Assembly: GCF_000169175.1 (NCBI RefSeq)
Contig: NZ_AAWS01000029.1
Span: 47,239 to 111,238 of the forward strand
Direction of reading: 5' to 3'
DNA from: Microscilla marina ATCC 23134
GTDB lineage: Bacteria > Bacteroidota > Bacteroidia > Cytophagales > Microscillaceae
DNA length: 64,000 nucleotides
The notes below the pieces were generated by a model. It did no database searches and was not told where the DNA came from. It saw only the letters and a program-made list of their open reading frames with translations. The position numbers and the translations under genes were made by a program. Shown piece after piece: positions 1-10,100 of this stretch; the first letter of the stretch is position 1; each line of letters begins with the position of its first letter.

Positions 1-3000
1 ACAGAGCTTAATAGCTTAATTATCAGAGGTGTAAAGGTAAAAGCTACTACTGCCTCTGGAAGTGGGCAAATACGCATGAAACTTGGGAGTGCCAACTTTG
101 AGGGCATTAGTAATGCTACCCCATTGGCAAAACTTGCCATAGGTGCCTCGCCCGTAGCCATCAGTTTTGATGCTCCCCAAGCGTCAGTATGTACCAATAC
201 TGAGGTTACTTTTAATATTATAGACGCCACCAACACAAACGTCACTTATGAGTGGAAACTACCCGTAGGCATGGGTATCAAAAATACTATGGCAACTTCG
301 GCTACAGTAGAAGTAGGGAGTAACGCCGCAAGTGGTGATATTGAAGTAAGAGCTGTAAATAGTAGCGGTTGTTCCAGCCCTTGGGCTACCCACGCTGTAA
401 CCGTAAACACCACCCCCGAAAAGCCGTCTGTGATTACGGGAGATGCTCAGGTTTGTTTGGGAACCACCAACTTGTATTATGTAGCAGCCATACCTGGAAC
501 CAGCACCTATGAGTGGGTAGTACCTACTGGCAAATTTACCAGTACAGAGGGCACTACGGTAACAGGCGCTACCGAAGATGTAATTACTACAAATACCAAT
601 TTTATCAACCTTGCTTCGGTAGAAGCAAGTGCTACTGCATTGCCAGTAAAAGTAAGAGGTGTAAGTAGTACCTGTGGCACCGGAACATTCTCAGACATCC
701 TGAATATTACTCTAAACTCTGCTCCAGAAGTAACCATTACTGGAGTAACCGATGGGCAAGCGTTTACTACCAAAGATGCAGCAGTTTCGTTGGGTGCCAT
801 ACTTAATTCAAATGGCAGCGTGCTTACTGGAGGAACTTTTTCGGGTACAGGTGTAAGTGGGAATAAATTTTCTCCCTCTGCCGTATCCGTTTCCGGAGGC
901 GATGGTGTTACCGTTCCTATTACTTATACCTACGACAACGGACCAGATTGCCCTTCTATAGCCAGGGTAAATGTGGTAGTAAACGAATCTAGTGGGATTA
1001 ATGGTATAGTAGCAAGTTATTGTAAAGGAAACACGGTAGTACAGAACTTTAATATTACCAGAATATTCCCTCAAATAGGAAAGTTTTCTCATCGATACAT
1101 TGTCGGTCTAAAAGCTTTGCCTAATGCTAGTTTGAAGACTGTAGGGGGCAACGGACCCATTATGACCAATACTCCTCCTTGCAATACTTCGGCTCCGGCA
1201 ACTAACCCAGCCCAGTTTAACTATTCTTTTACTCCTGGAGTACTTGACCCTGGCGAATACCAAATACAAGCGTATGTAGTAACGGTGTTTACTAGAGGGG
1301 ATATTATTATCAAAGACCCGTTTAAGCTAACCAGCCCAATTACTCCCATAGGAATAGGTACCAACTGTAGCGTATCACTACAAACTTTGGCAACAATCAA
1401 AATCGAGGATATTCCAACTCCGGTTATCAGAAGTACCGCAGGGATTACAGTGTGTGCCGATGGTACCACTGAGCATACCTATTCGGTAGTACCCAAACCT
1501 GGACATACTTACAGATGGGATGCAGGTTTTGGTGGTCGTATAGCAGATGGCGTAAATACAGGTGACCTAGTAAAAATAATATGGGATCAAGCAGGTAATA
1601 ATCGACAGGTAAAAGTAACTTCAACCAACGCCAATTGTTCGGGGGCTACTTTTTTATCTGTCAATGTAAATCAGGTACCCGTTCCAACGATTGAAGAAAG
1701 GGTAGACGGAAAAGACAAAAACACGGCTTGCGCTGGTTCAACTGTTCGCTATAGAGGCTTGAATGGAGATGGAAATGACTATAAATGGACGGTAACCAAT
1801 GGTAGCATAGAGTCAGATGATGATAAAAATATCGTAGAAGTAAAATGGGGGGGGCAATCGGGTACCCTCACATTGAGTACCACCAACAGTGATGGTTGTA
1901 CGGGTTCGGTTGATTTGCCCGTAAACATTGATACTGCTTCTGACCCTGACATGCAAGGAGCAGATGCCGTTTGTGCAAATGCGCAGGGAATACAGTACAC
2001 CATCAGTGCCGACCCTGGCGATGTAGTGGAGTGGACAATTACGGGAGATGCATCACATACACTTTCTCCAGATAAGTTAACGGCTACCATTGATTGGGGA
2101 CCAGGACCTGTAGGAAAGATTGAAGTCACGAAAACATCGGCAGTGTGTGAAGGGTCGGACGAAAAGATAGTGGCCATCAATGCTCTGCCGGTAGCAGAGA
2201 TTTCTACTTCCTCGTCGGTGTATTGTGTGACTGACCCTAAGGCATCTTTTCAGCCAACTGTAAACGGTGCTACCGATATTTCGTCAGGCACAGGAGTGTA
2301 CAGACTAGAAAATCCAGACGGGACGCCTGTACCATCTGCGGTTTTTAATGGAGATGACCTGGACATATCATCTATAGGGATAGGCAAATACGTGGTGAAA
2401 TATACTTTTACTGTGTCGGCAGGTGGTTGTCAGGACGAGTCATCGGGCACCCCTATTGAGGTCATTGCAAAGCCTGATGCCAGTTTTAGTGGAATTAACG
2501 CTGCAAAAAAGTATTGTGCGTCAGATAACCTGGTGTTAACGTCTTCTATTGCTGGGGGATTTTTTACCATTACCCAACTAGACGGAGGTGGTAATCTGAT
2601 AGCATCCACCGCCAAAGATTTTGCAGTAGGTGCCACCAATACTACTACTACCATTCCACTTGGGGAATTAGAGGGTACTGGTTTGGGTGAGTACCACGTC
2701 ATTTATACCTTCCGCAACTCTAGTGGTTGTGAGGATGTATCAGATGAAGATACCTTTGAGATACTTGCCTTGCCTACCGTGAGTGTAGACATCAATGGCA
2801 TCGATTTAGAAAGTTGTGTAAAAGAAGACGAGTTTATTTTATTTGTGACAATAGATGGGTTTTCGCGGTGGGCACCTTTAAGCACTGACGATTCATTTTT
2901 TGAGATAAGAAGGGTATCGGGTAGCCGAGCTCCTACCGACTTTAAGGAAATGAAAGAAGACAATGGTTTTGGAGGCACGCGTTTGAGTAGACGTTTTAAT

Positions 3001-6000
3001 CCTAAATACCCAATCACGCACAACGAAACTGCCATTGCAAACGATGCACCTGCTACAGAATGGAACGAGCTTGCCGGAGTATATGAAGTAAGGTATGTCT
3101 ACACTAATTTTAGGGGTTGCCAACAAACATCTGCTCCCCAAACATTTACCCTGAAAAAGCTTCCGGTGGTATCTTTCACCGGGTTAAGCAACTTCTATTG
3201 TAAAGCTGTAACCAACGTCCAGTTAACTCCTTCGGTAGATGGCGCTTTGCCAGATGTTAGCAAAGGCACCGGAACATTTAGAATATTCAATGCAGGTGGA
3301 ATAGAGCAAACATCGTTTACAGGCAATGAATTTGACCCTTCTGTATTAGGTTTAGGAGGTTTTACGATCACTTACGAGTATCAGCTTACTGGAGGGTGTA
3401 AGGGAGTAACCGCAGCACAACCGTTTACTGTAGGCGAAGCTATAGTACCCACGTTTAGTTTTGTAGCCCCCAACCCAGACAATAAATACTGTGTAAAAGG
3501 GGGAGATATTGCTTTGCAACCAGATGCGGGAAATACAGGGGGAACTTTTACCGTGACTAACCCTAAAGGAGAAGAGTTTACCCTTGATGGGAATGTGATA
3601 GAGTTAGCCAGTTTTTCTGACATAGGTAGCTATCAGGTAAGGTATACTTTTACCGATGGGGCGGGCTGTACAGGTACATCTGCTAACCAAACTTTTCAAA
3701 TTGTACCCTTGCCTGTTATCACTATCAAAAACATCAATAGTAATGGAGAGTATTGTGTACAAAGCCCAGTAATTACACTGATTCCTGAAATAACCACAGG
3801 GGCAGGAAAACTAGATGTACCCGATTTAGATGCTACCAAGGCTTACTTTCAAATCAAGCGAAAAGAAGACAGCGACAATGACTATGTAACCATGGTAACA
3901 CCGGGAAGCCCCGACCTGACCAATGAGTTTAATCCTCAACGTCCGCTTCCGAGTAGCCCACCAATACCACCAGATGCTCCTACCAGTGTATGGAACCAGG
4001 TAGTGGGAGAGTACGAAGTAAGGTATGTTTTCGAAGATGGCAATGGTTGTCGTAAGGAGTCAGCCTCTGAAATTATTAAGGTTACTCCGTTGCCTCAACT
4101 GTCTTTTACTGGCTTGTCAGCTTCTTATTGCGACGATGTAGAATTGGTAACATTGATTCCATTTGATGGAGAATCTCGGATTACTTCAGGAGTAGTTTTT
4201 AACTATAGAAAACTCTCTGAGTCTACTTTTACTCCTTTTACTCAAGGTAATTCGTTTAGCCCTAACAAATGGGGGGCGGGCGAATATGAAATTATGCTGG
4301 AAAGCGCTGTGAGTGGTTGTCAAAACTCATCTAACCGCGATAGTGTGGTAACTATAAAAATAGAGCCTACCCCAAAACAAATCAGGGTGGTAGCCAGCCG
4401 TGATTATAATAGTAGAACGTTGAATTTTTCGGCGACTGCCAATGGAGTCAATGATACATGGACATGGTCTTGGGACTTTAAAGATGGTACGACCAGCCAA
4501 GAGCAAAATCCGGCAAAACAGTTGTCAGCTACTTTGCCCCAGGTAATCAATTATGAACTCATTCCTACAACCGAACTGGGCTGTAATGCTTCGGTGAGTA
4601 AACGCTTTAAGATGGACTTTGATTTTACTGGTCATTGTGCAGGTGGTGTCACCAGGTTTACCAATAAATCAGAGTTGCCAGGCGATGTTGTTGGAGCTAT
4701 TTCCTGGGATTTTGGTGATGGGCAAGGAACGTCTACCGAAACCAACCCTGGACATACTTATCAAAACCCTGGGACTTATTGGGTTACATTGTCTATTCAA
4801 ACTGACGACGAAGTAGCTACCTACAAGTTGCGTCGCCGGTTGGATATTTTCCCAGTGATTGAGGTCAACTCAGAGCAGTTTTATGTAGAAGGTTTTGATA
4901 ATGGGACTGCCGGGTGGATCTCGCACGGAGTAGTAGATGTAGACAGGGTAGAAGTGGATAGCACCAGTTGGACTTTGAAAAACCCCGATGGTTTTCTTAT
5001 TCGCAACCCCAATGGCAATGCTTGGATAACCGACAACCGAAGCAACCCTCACAGAATAAATACTGACGCCAACTACAACAACAACGAGCAGTCTTATGTA
5101 GAAAGTCCTTGTTTTAACATTGCTGGTTTGAACAAGCCGATGATTTCATTTAGCTACTGGTCTGATACCGACCTGGGAGCAGATGGAGTAACTTTACTTT
5201 ATACCATTGATGATGGTAAAACCTGGCACCGTTTGGGTACCGGAGAGTTGGGTATCAATTGGTACAATACCAAACCTATATTGGGTGCACCCGGCAAGAC
5301 CAGTAGTACTTTAGATGTAAACGCTAACCCTGACAGTCAGGGGTGGTCAGGCAAACTGTTGCCAGTCAATGGCAAATGGCAAGTAGCCCGGTATAGCCTC
5401 ACCGAAGCTTTGATAAAAATGCAGGCAATGGGCATTAAAAGTCGAATGGTTAGGTTTAGAATGTCGTTTGGTAGCAATGCCGATAACCTGCCTAATGCCA
5501 AGTTTGATGGTTTTGCTTTTGACAATGTGATTGTTAGTAATAGAAACCGATTGGTATTGCTTGAGTATTTTATCAATACCGGATTGCCCAACGCGGCCGA
5601 ATATGATTTAACGGCGAAAAACTTTCCGAAAACAGGGAATAAGGATGAAATTGTGAAGATTCATCACCATACTGGTTTTCCTGGCATTGACCCATTGAAC
5701 GAAGTAAACAAAAAAGATCCTAGTGCCAGAGCGTTTCACCACGGAATACGCGAAGTACCAAGAGGGGTAGTAGACGGTTATTTTAAAGATACCCTGATTG
5801 GCCAATGGACACAAGATATTTTTGCTGACCGCACCCTTATTCCGGCACCTTTTACCATTGATATCACCAATGCTGCTACCAGTGGCGGGCAACTCAACAT
5901 CTCTACCAAGATACAGGCATTGTTGAATTTTGACCGAAAAATAATCATCAATGTAGCAGTGGTAGACTCAGCGGCTACTGCCAATGGGCAGGTATATTAT

Positions 6001-6501
6001 AATGTAACCCGAAAAATGTTACCAGATGCTGCCGGAACCTACTGGGAGGCTCCCTGGGTACAAGGAGATAGTCAAACCTTTGATTTTAGCTGGGATTATG
6101 GCAATCTGGACCCTACTGGTTTTAAAGTAATTGTTTTTGTAGAAGATTACGAAACCAAAGAAATCTGGCAAGCAGGTACAGGGGGAGTAAGTGTAAAAAG
6201 ACAGCACGAAGGGCAAAGTGAACACGAAGTAACTGGCGTAGAAGATGAATTGTTGATGGGTGGTGCGGTACTGTTTCCTAACCCTACTACTGACCGTTTG
6301 AACGTGGCCATCAAAACGCAACTATCGCCCAAAGCACAGTGGCAGATATGGTCGGTAACAGGTAAGTTGGTAAAACAAGGAAGTTGGAGCCAAGGCAAGA
6401 AACGAGTCTCTATAGATGTGCAAGCACTAGCCGGAGGTTGGTATATTCTTAGAGTGGCTGACAAAGGCAAAACTTCTCAGTTGAGGTTCGAGAAGCACTA
6501 G
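1..6501 (+). CDS. Giant T9SS-secreted Ig-like/PKD repeat protein, 5' end outside the window
   Basis: The frame is open from base 1, so the gene starts upstream; the first ATG inside (76) lies in the middle of a repeat and is not the start. The visible 2166 residues are a long array of Ig-like beta-sandwich repeats, many containing a YC or SYC pair. They are followed by two PKD-type repeats (WDFKDG, then WDFGDG with GTYWVTL), a MAM/jelly-roll-like region (ESPCF, TIDDGKTW), and an Omp28-like region (VLLEYF, KIHHHTGFPG, VPRGVVDG). The last 80 residues are a type A T9SS sorting domain: FPNPTTD, then WYILRV and a basic end. Inferred role is a surface or released adhesin or matrix protein. The next gene is a paralogue with the same C-terminal module. 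No enzyme motif is seen. Confidence is high for the class and low for the ligand. Confidence 0.9.
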   Translation, partial: TELNSLIIRGVKVKATTASGSGQIRMKLGSANFEGISNATPLAKLAIGASPVAISFDAPQASVCTNTEVTFNIIDATNTNVTYEWKLPVGMGIKNTMATSATVEVGSNAASGDIEVRAVNSSGCSSPWATHAVTVNTTPEKPSVITGDAQVCLGTTNLYYVAAIPGTSTYEWVVPTGKFTSTEGTTVTGATEDVITTNTNFINLASVEASATALPVKVRGVSSTCGTGTFSDILNITLNSAPEVTITGVTDGQAFTTKDAAVSLGAILNSNGSVLTGGTFSGTGVSGNKFSPSAVSVSGGDGVTVPITYTYDNGPDCPSIARVNVVVNESSGINGIVASYCKGNTVVQNFNITRIFPQIGKFSHRYIVGLKALPNASLKTVGGNGPIMTNTPPCNTSAPATNPAQFNYSFTPGVLDPGEYQIQAYVVTVFTRGDIIIKDPFKLTSPITPIGIGTNCSVSLQTLATIKIEDIPTPVIRSTAGITVCADGTTEHTYSVVPKPGHTYRWDAGFGGRIADGVNTGDLVKIIWDQAGNNRQVKVTSTNANCSGATFLSVNVNQVPVPTIEERVDGKDKNTACAGSTVRYRGLNGDGNDYKWTVTNGSIESDDDKNIVEVKWGGQSGTLTLSTTNSDGCTGSVDLPVNIDTASDPDMQGADAVCANAQGIQYTISADPGDVVEWTITGDASHTLSPDKLTATIDWGPGPVGKIEVTKTSAVCEGSDEKIVAINALPVAEISTSSSVYCVTDPKASFQPTVNGATDISSGTGVYRLENPDGTPVPSAVFNGDDLDISSIGIGKYVVKYTFTVSAGGCQDESSGTPIEVIAKPDASFSGINAAKKYCASDNLVLTSSIAGGFFTITQLDGGGNLIASTAKDFAVGATNTTTTIPLGELEGTGLGEYHVIYTFRNSSGCEDVSDEDTFEILALPTVSVDINGIDLESCVKEDEFILFVTIDGFSRWAPLSTDDSFFEIRRVSGSRAPTDFKEMKEDNGFGGTRLSRRFNPKYPITHNETAIANDAPATEWNELAGVYEVRYVYTNFRGCQQTSAPQTFTLKKLPVVSFTGLSNFYCKAVTNVQLTPSVDGALPDVSKGTGTFRIFNAGGIEQTSFTGNEFDPSVLGLGGFTITYEYQLTGGCKGVTAAQPFTVGEAIVPTFSFVAPNPDNKYCVKGGDIALQPDAGNTGGTFTVTNPKGEEFTLDGNVIELASFSDIGSYQVRYTFTDGAGCTGTSANQTFQIVPLPVITIKNINSNGEYCVQSPVITLIPEITTGAGKLDVPDLDATKAYFQIKRKEDSDNDYVTMVTPGSPDLTNEFNPQRPLPSSPPIPPDAPTSVWNQVVGEYEVRYVFEDGNGCRKESASEIIKVTPLPQLSFTGLSASYCDDVELVTLIPFDGESRITSGVVFNYRKLSESTFTPFTQGNSFSPNKWGAGEYEIMLESAVSGCQNSSNRDSVVTIKIEPTPKQIRVVASRDYNSRTLNFSATANGVNDTWTWSWDFKDGTTSQEQNPAKQLSATLPQVINYELIPTTELGCNASVSKRFKMDFDFTGHCAGGVTRFTNKSELPGDVVGAISWDFGDGQGTSTETNPGHTYQNPGTYWVTLSIQTDDEVATYKLRRRLDIFPVIEVNSEQFYVEGFDNGTAGWISHGVVDVDRVEVDSTSWTLKNPDGFLIRNPNGNAWITDNRSNPHRINTDANYNNNEQSYVESPCFNIAGLNKPMISFSYWSDTDLGADGVTLLYTIDDGKTWHRLGTGELGINWYNTKPILGAPGKTSSTLDVNANPDSQGWSGKLLPVNGKWQVARYSLTEALIKMQAMGIKSRMVRFRMSFGSNADNLPNAKFDGFAFDNVIVSNRNRLVLLEYFINTGLPNAAEYDLTAKNFPKTGNKDEIVKIHHHTGFPGIDPLNEVNKKDPSARAFHHGIREVPRGVVDGYFKDTLIGQWTQDIFADRTLIPAPFTIDITNAATSGGQLNISTKIQALLNFDRKIIINVAVVDSAATANGQVYYNVTRKMLPDAAGTYWEAPWVQGDSQTFDFSWDYGNLDPTGFKVIVFVEDYETKEIWQAGTGGVSVKRQHEGQSEHEVTGVEDELLMGGAVLFPNPTTDRLNVAIKTQLSPKAQWQIWSVTGKLVKQGSWSQGKKRVSIDVQALAGGWYILRVADKGKTSQLRFEKH

Positions 6502-6528
6502 TACTTATTCAAGTATTGATTGAGTAGA

Positions 6529-6570
6529 GGGCATTGCGGCTGTTTTTCAGTGGGGCAATGCCCTTTTTTT
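6529..6570 (+). terminator. Rho-independent terminator after the first giant gene
   Basis: A perfect 9-bp stem (GGGCATTGC with GCAATGCCC) encloses a 17-base loop and is followed by seven T. It starts 27 bases after the stop codon, so it separates the two giant genes into independent transcripts. Confidence 0.85.
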
Positions 6571-7151
6571 ATGGGCAACACTATGCAAATATTGTCAGGA
6601 GGCAAAGCATTTTGTGGAAGCACCAATTGAGTCAACTTGGCTCAAGCCATCTGCCACATATATGGTAAGTTTTGGTTTCAGTACGTTTCTTGAAAATAAT
6701 ATTTGAATACTTAAAAATAGTATTAAATTTGTCGAAGTGGCTTTATTGAAATAATATTATGCCAAAGTTTAAAAAACTGCTCTTTTGCTTAACTATTGAC
6801 TAACTATGTTACACACCTGCCCAAAATACTACAAAAAAAGCCTTTACATTTCACCGTTTTTTTCAACACCTATCCACCCACCTTTTAGGGTTTGTCAACG
6901 CCCACCCTTGTTTATATAAATAGATCATTGAGCGCAAGTACCACCGGTATCCCATATACTCAATGATCAAAGGTTGCTTATGGTATTTTTAGAGGGCAGT
7001 TGCCTGACAAAACCTGAGACAACTTATTTTAATATTCATCAAATATTTGAACGATTTCCAGCATTAATGCGGCTTTGTTGCTTGCTAAACTAGCCGATTG
7101 ATATTGGTTTGTTACCTACTATAACCTGTTTAACACAACAACACAAAACGT
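6571..7151. other. Gene-free stretch between the two giant paralogues
   Basis: No coding frame with a plausible product is seen on either strand. The stretch is AT-rich, carries one long-loop inverted repeat (6923-6968), and must contain the promoter of the second giant gene. I could not assign a convincing -33/-7 pair. Confidence 0.6.
6923..6968. repeat. Perfect 10-bp inverted repeat with 26-base loop
   Basis: GATCATTGAG at 6923-6932 pairs exactly with CTCAATGATC at 6959-6968. There is no T-run on either side, so it is not a typical terminator. It lies 183 bases before the second giant gene and could be an operator or an mRNA leader structure; function is unknown. Confidence 0.6.
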
Positions 7152-10100
7152 ATGTTACACATTTTCAAAACCAGAGGAATGAAACCACGTGGTAAACTCA
7201 TTGCTCAAGCCAAAAACCTACTCTATACAAAAACGAAATACCTGTTATTGGCGACCTGTATTACTTTGGCACTTACCGTGAATGGGAGGGTAAAAACCCC
7301 TGAAAAGACACGGGCTAAAAAAAGCGCCTTGTTTGCCATTGGAGTACAAACCCCTGCCGTAGAATTGTGTGCAGGCACGGGGGCTGTAACCCTTGACAGT
7401 ATCATCATTTATGAGAATAACATCGATGACTTTTGGAATTGGACTTTTGGTGAAACTATGGAGATTTCATTAGGCGATGAAACCAACTTTGCCTTGTCGG
7501 GTACCCCTACAGTATACATTAGCCCTGGAGTAAGTGATGCCACAATTAATGCACGCATTGAAAACAACAAGCTTAAGTTTGACTACAACTTTGTCAATAG
7601 AGCAACTCTGGATAGTATCATCATTACCGGGTTACAGGTAGAAGCCCTCCCTACTGCGTCTACTGCCTCGTCTACTACCCTAAGCGTAACCGCCGGCATT
7701 GGCGATATAGTAGGGTTTCCACTGGCTACAACTCTGGCAAATATTAATTTAAAAGTACACCCTGGTACCCCCTCATTTATTCTGGGTGCCAACAATGTAT
7801 TTGCCGGAGAGACAGTCAATTACTACGTACCTACCATTGCCAATGCCGATGAGTACGAATGGGACATTCCGGCAGAGCTTAACGGAGGTACTGCCACCGT
7901 TACCAACACTGGTACCAACAACTTTATAGCATTGACTGTGCACGCGGTTACGAGCACGTCAACTGTAAACTTAAGGGTAAGGGGTAAAAATACTACCAGT
8001 GGTTGCGATGGTGCGTATGTCTCTTACCCTATTACAGTGAATCCGGTAGGTGTATTGGTTACACCAGGCAGCCTGGAGCTTTGCAAGGGGGGCAGTACCC
8101 AAATATTGCCCGATATTAAGATAAACGAACAAGCTAAAACAGACTTTAGTACCAGCGGTAACCTCGTTTTATCGCTGGGTAGCACAGATTATACTTTCTC
8201 AGGACCCATTACTGTGATGGTCAATGGAGTTTCGCCTGGGGTACCAACTACGGTAAATGCCCACTCTATAGAGATTAGCTATGATTTTACTTCGGGGTAT
8301 GATGCCACTACTGACGAGATGGTGATAAGTGGTTTGCAAATAACTGCCAACAGCAGTGCCACCGGGGTGGCTGAATTAAAAGCTACTGGTGGTACTGGTG
8401 GGTTGGCAAATGTAGATGGAACCACTGTTTTTGCGACTGTTACCGCCATTGACCCACCAGTACAGGCAACCAATATTGTAGGTCCCAGCGTGGTTTATTC
8501 GGGCGAATCGATTACTTTTTCAGTAGATGCAATCGCTGGAGTAAACAGCTATGATTGGGACTTGCCAGCGGAGCTCAATGGAGGTACGGCTGGGGTAGTC
8601 AATACCACTACCAATGCAATTACCCTTACTACCCAAACCGTAAGTGCTGCAACAGCGGTAAGCATTAGTGTGAAAGGCAAAAAAACGGGTTGCGTAGACG
8701 GGGCGTACTCTGCTCCATTTCATGTTACCATTAACCCCACCGGGGTAGACGTGACACCTTCGTTGGTGACTATATGCCGGGGAGGATCTGCCAAGACATT
8801 GCCTGATATAGTAGTAACAGAAAGATTTCTGTCTGATTTTAGGCACAATTCGGGAGGAAGTAATACATTGATCTTATCGTTAAGCAATACAGACTTTACC
8901 TTGGGAGGGAGCCCCACAGTAACGGTGACCAATACCTCAGGAACCAGCAGCTTTTCAACTTCTTTTGGCGGTGCAGGTAACTTGAGAATCAACTATGACT
9001 TTGCAACTGATACCGAATCCCAAAACAACATTATGACCATTAGTGGTCTTGAGGTATCAGCCAATGCCTCGGCAGCAACATCGGTAAACCTGACGCCTAA
9101 TTCTGGCACTGCATATATAGAAGGGGTCACTACTTCTACGGTGTTTGCTACTGTCAATACCGCGACTGTTCCGGCGCAAGCCCCTGCATTTGTAGCTTCA
9201 GTAAGTACGCTATGTGTAGGTACTCCCGTCACTTTTACTATTGACTCTATTCCCAGTGCGGCTACTTATGAGTGGCAATTGCCAGCTGGAGTAAATGTAG
9301 CTGGGTCTTCTACCGATTCTACCATTGCTTTAACTGCTACCTCCGACGCGGTCAACGGTGTAGTAAGGGTAAGAGGGGTAAGCAGTGAAGGGTGTGCTGG
9401 AGCATGGCTAGAGCAAAATGTCACCATCAAATCGGTACCTACTGCGGGTACTATAGAGGCGCTTACCTCTAACACTTTGTGTGCCGGGCAGTCCGCTACT
9501 TTTTTTGTTTCTTCGGTAGAAGGAGCTACTAATTATGAGTGGGTGTTGCCAACTGAATTGGCAGAAGCAGGCGCAGCCCACCAAGATACTGTAGTAACTA
9601 CCAATAGTTTGATAACCTTGACTGCCAGCAGTGCAATTACTTCGGTTACCAGTGTAGACATTAAGGTAAGAGGGGTAAATACAGACTGTGGAGAGGGAGC
9701 TTTTTCTGCGTTATATACCATTACTATCAACCCTTTGCCAGTGGTTAACCTGACAATGGCGATTAGTGGTGGTGGTGGAGCCCTGGCAGATGGTGCGGCT
9801 CATCCTTCCAATGGTGTAGCCATTGATTTAACCGGGGCTCCTACAGGAGGAGTGTTTTCGGGCAACGGTGTAGTTGGCACTCAGTTTAACCCTGGTTTGG
9901 TGGGGGTAGGCGTACATCAACTAAGGTATACCTATACCGACGGCAGTGGTTGTGCAGGTGCCGACTCAGTGACAATCAATGTGACCAACCCTACCTCAGT
10001 GTCGGGGCTTGCCTCAGGTTACTGTAAAGATGACAACGTACCTGATGCATTTGAGGTACAAAAAATCATTTCTAAAACAAGCAATAAAATCGTATACATT

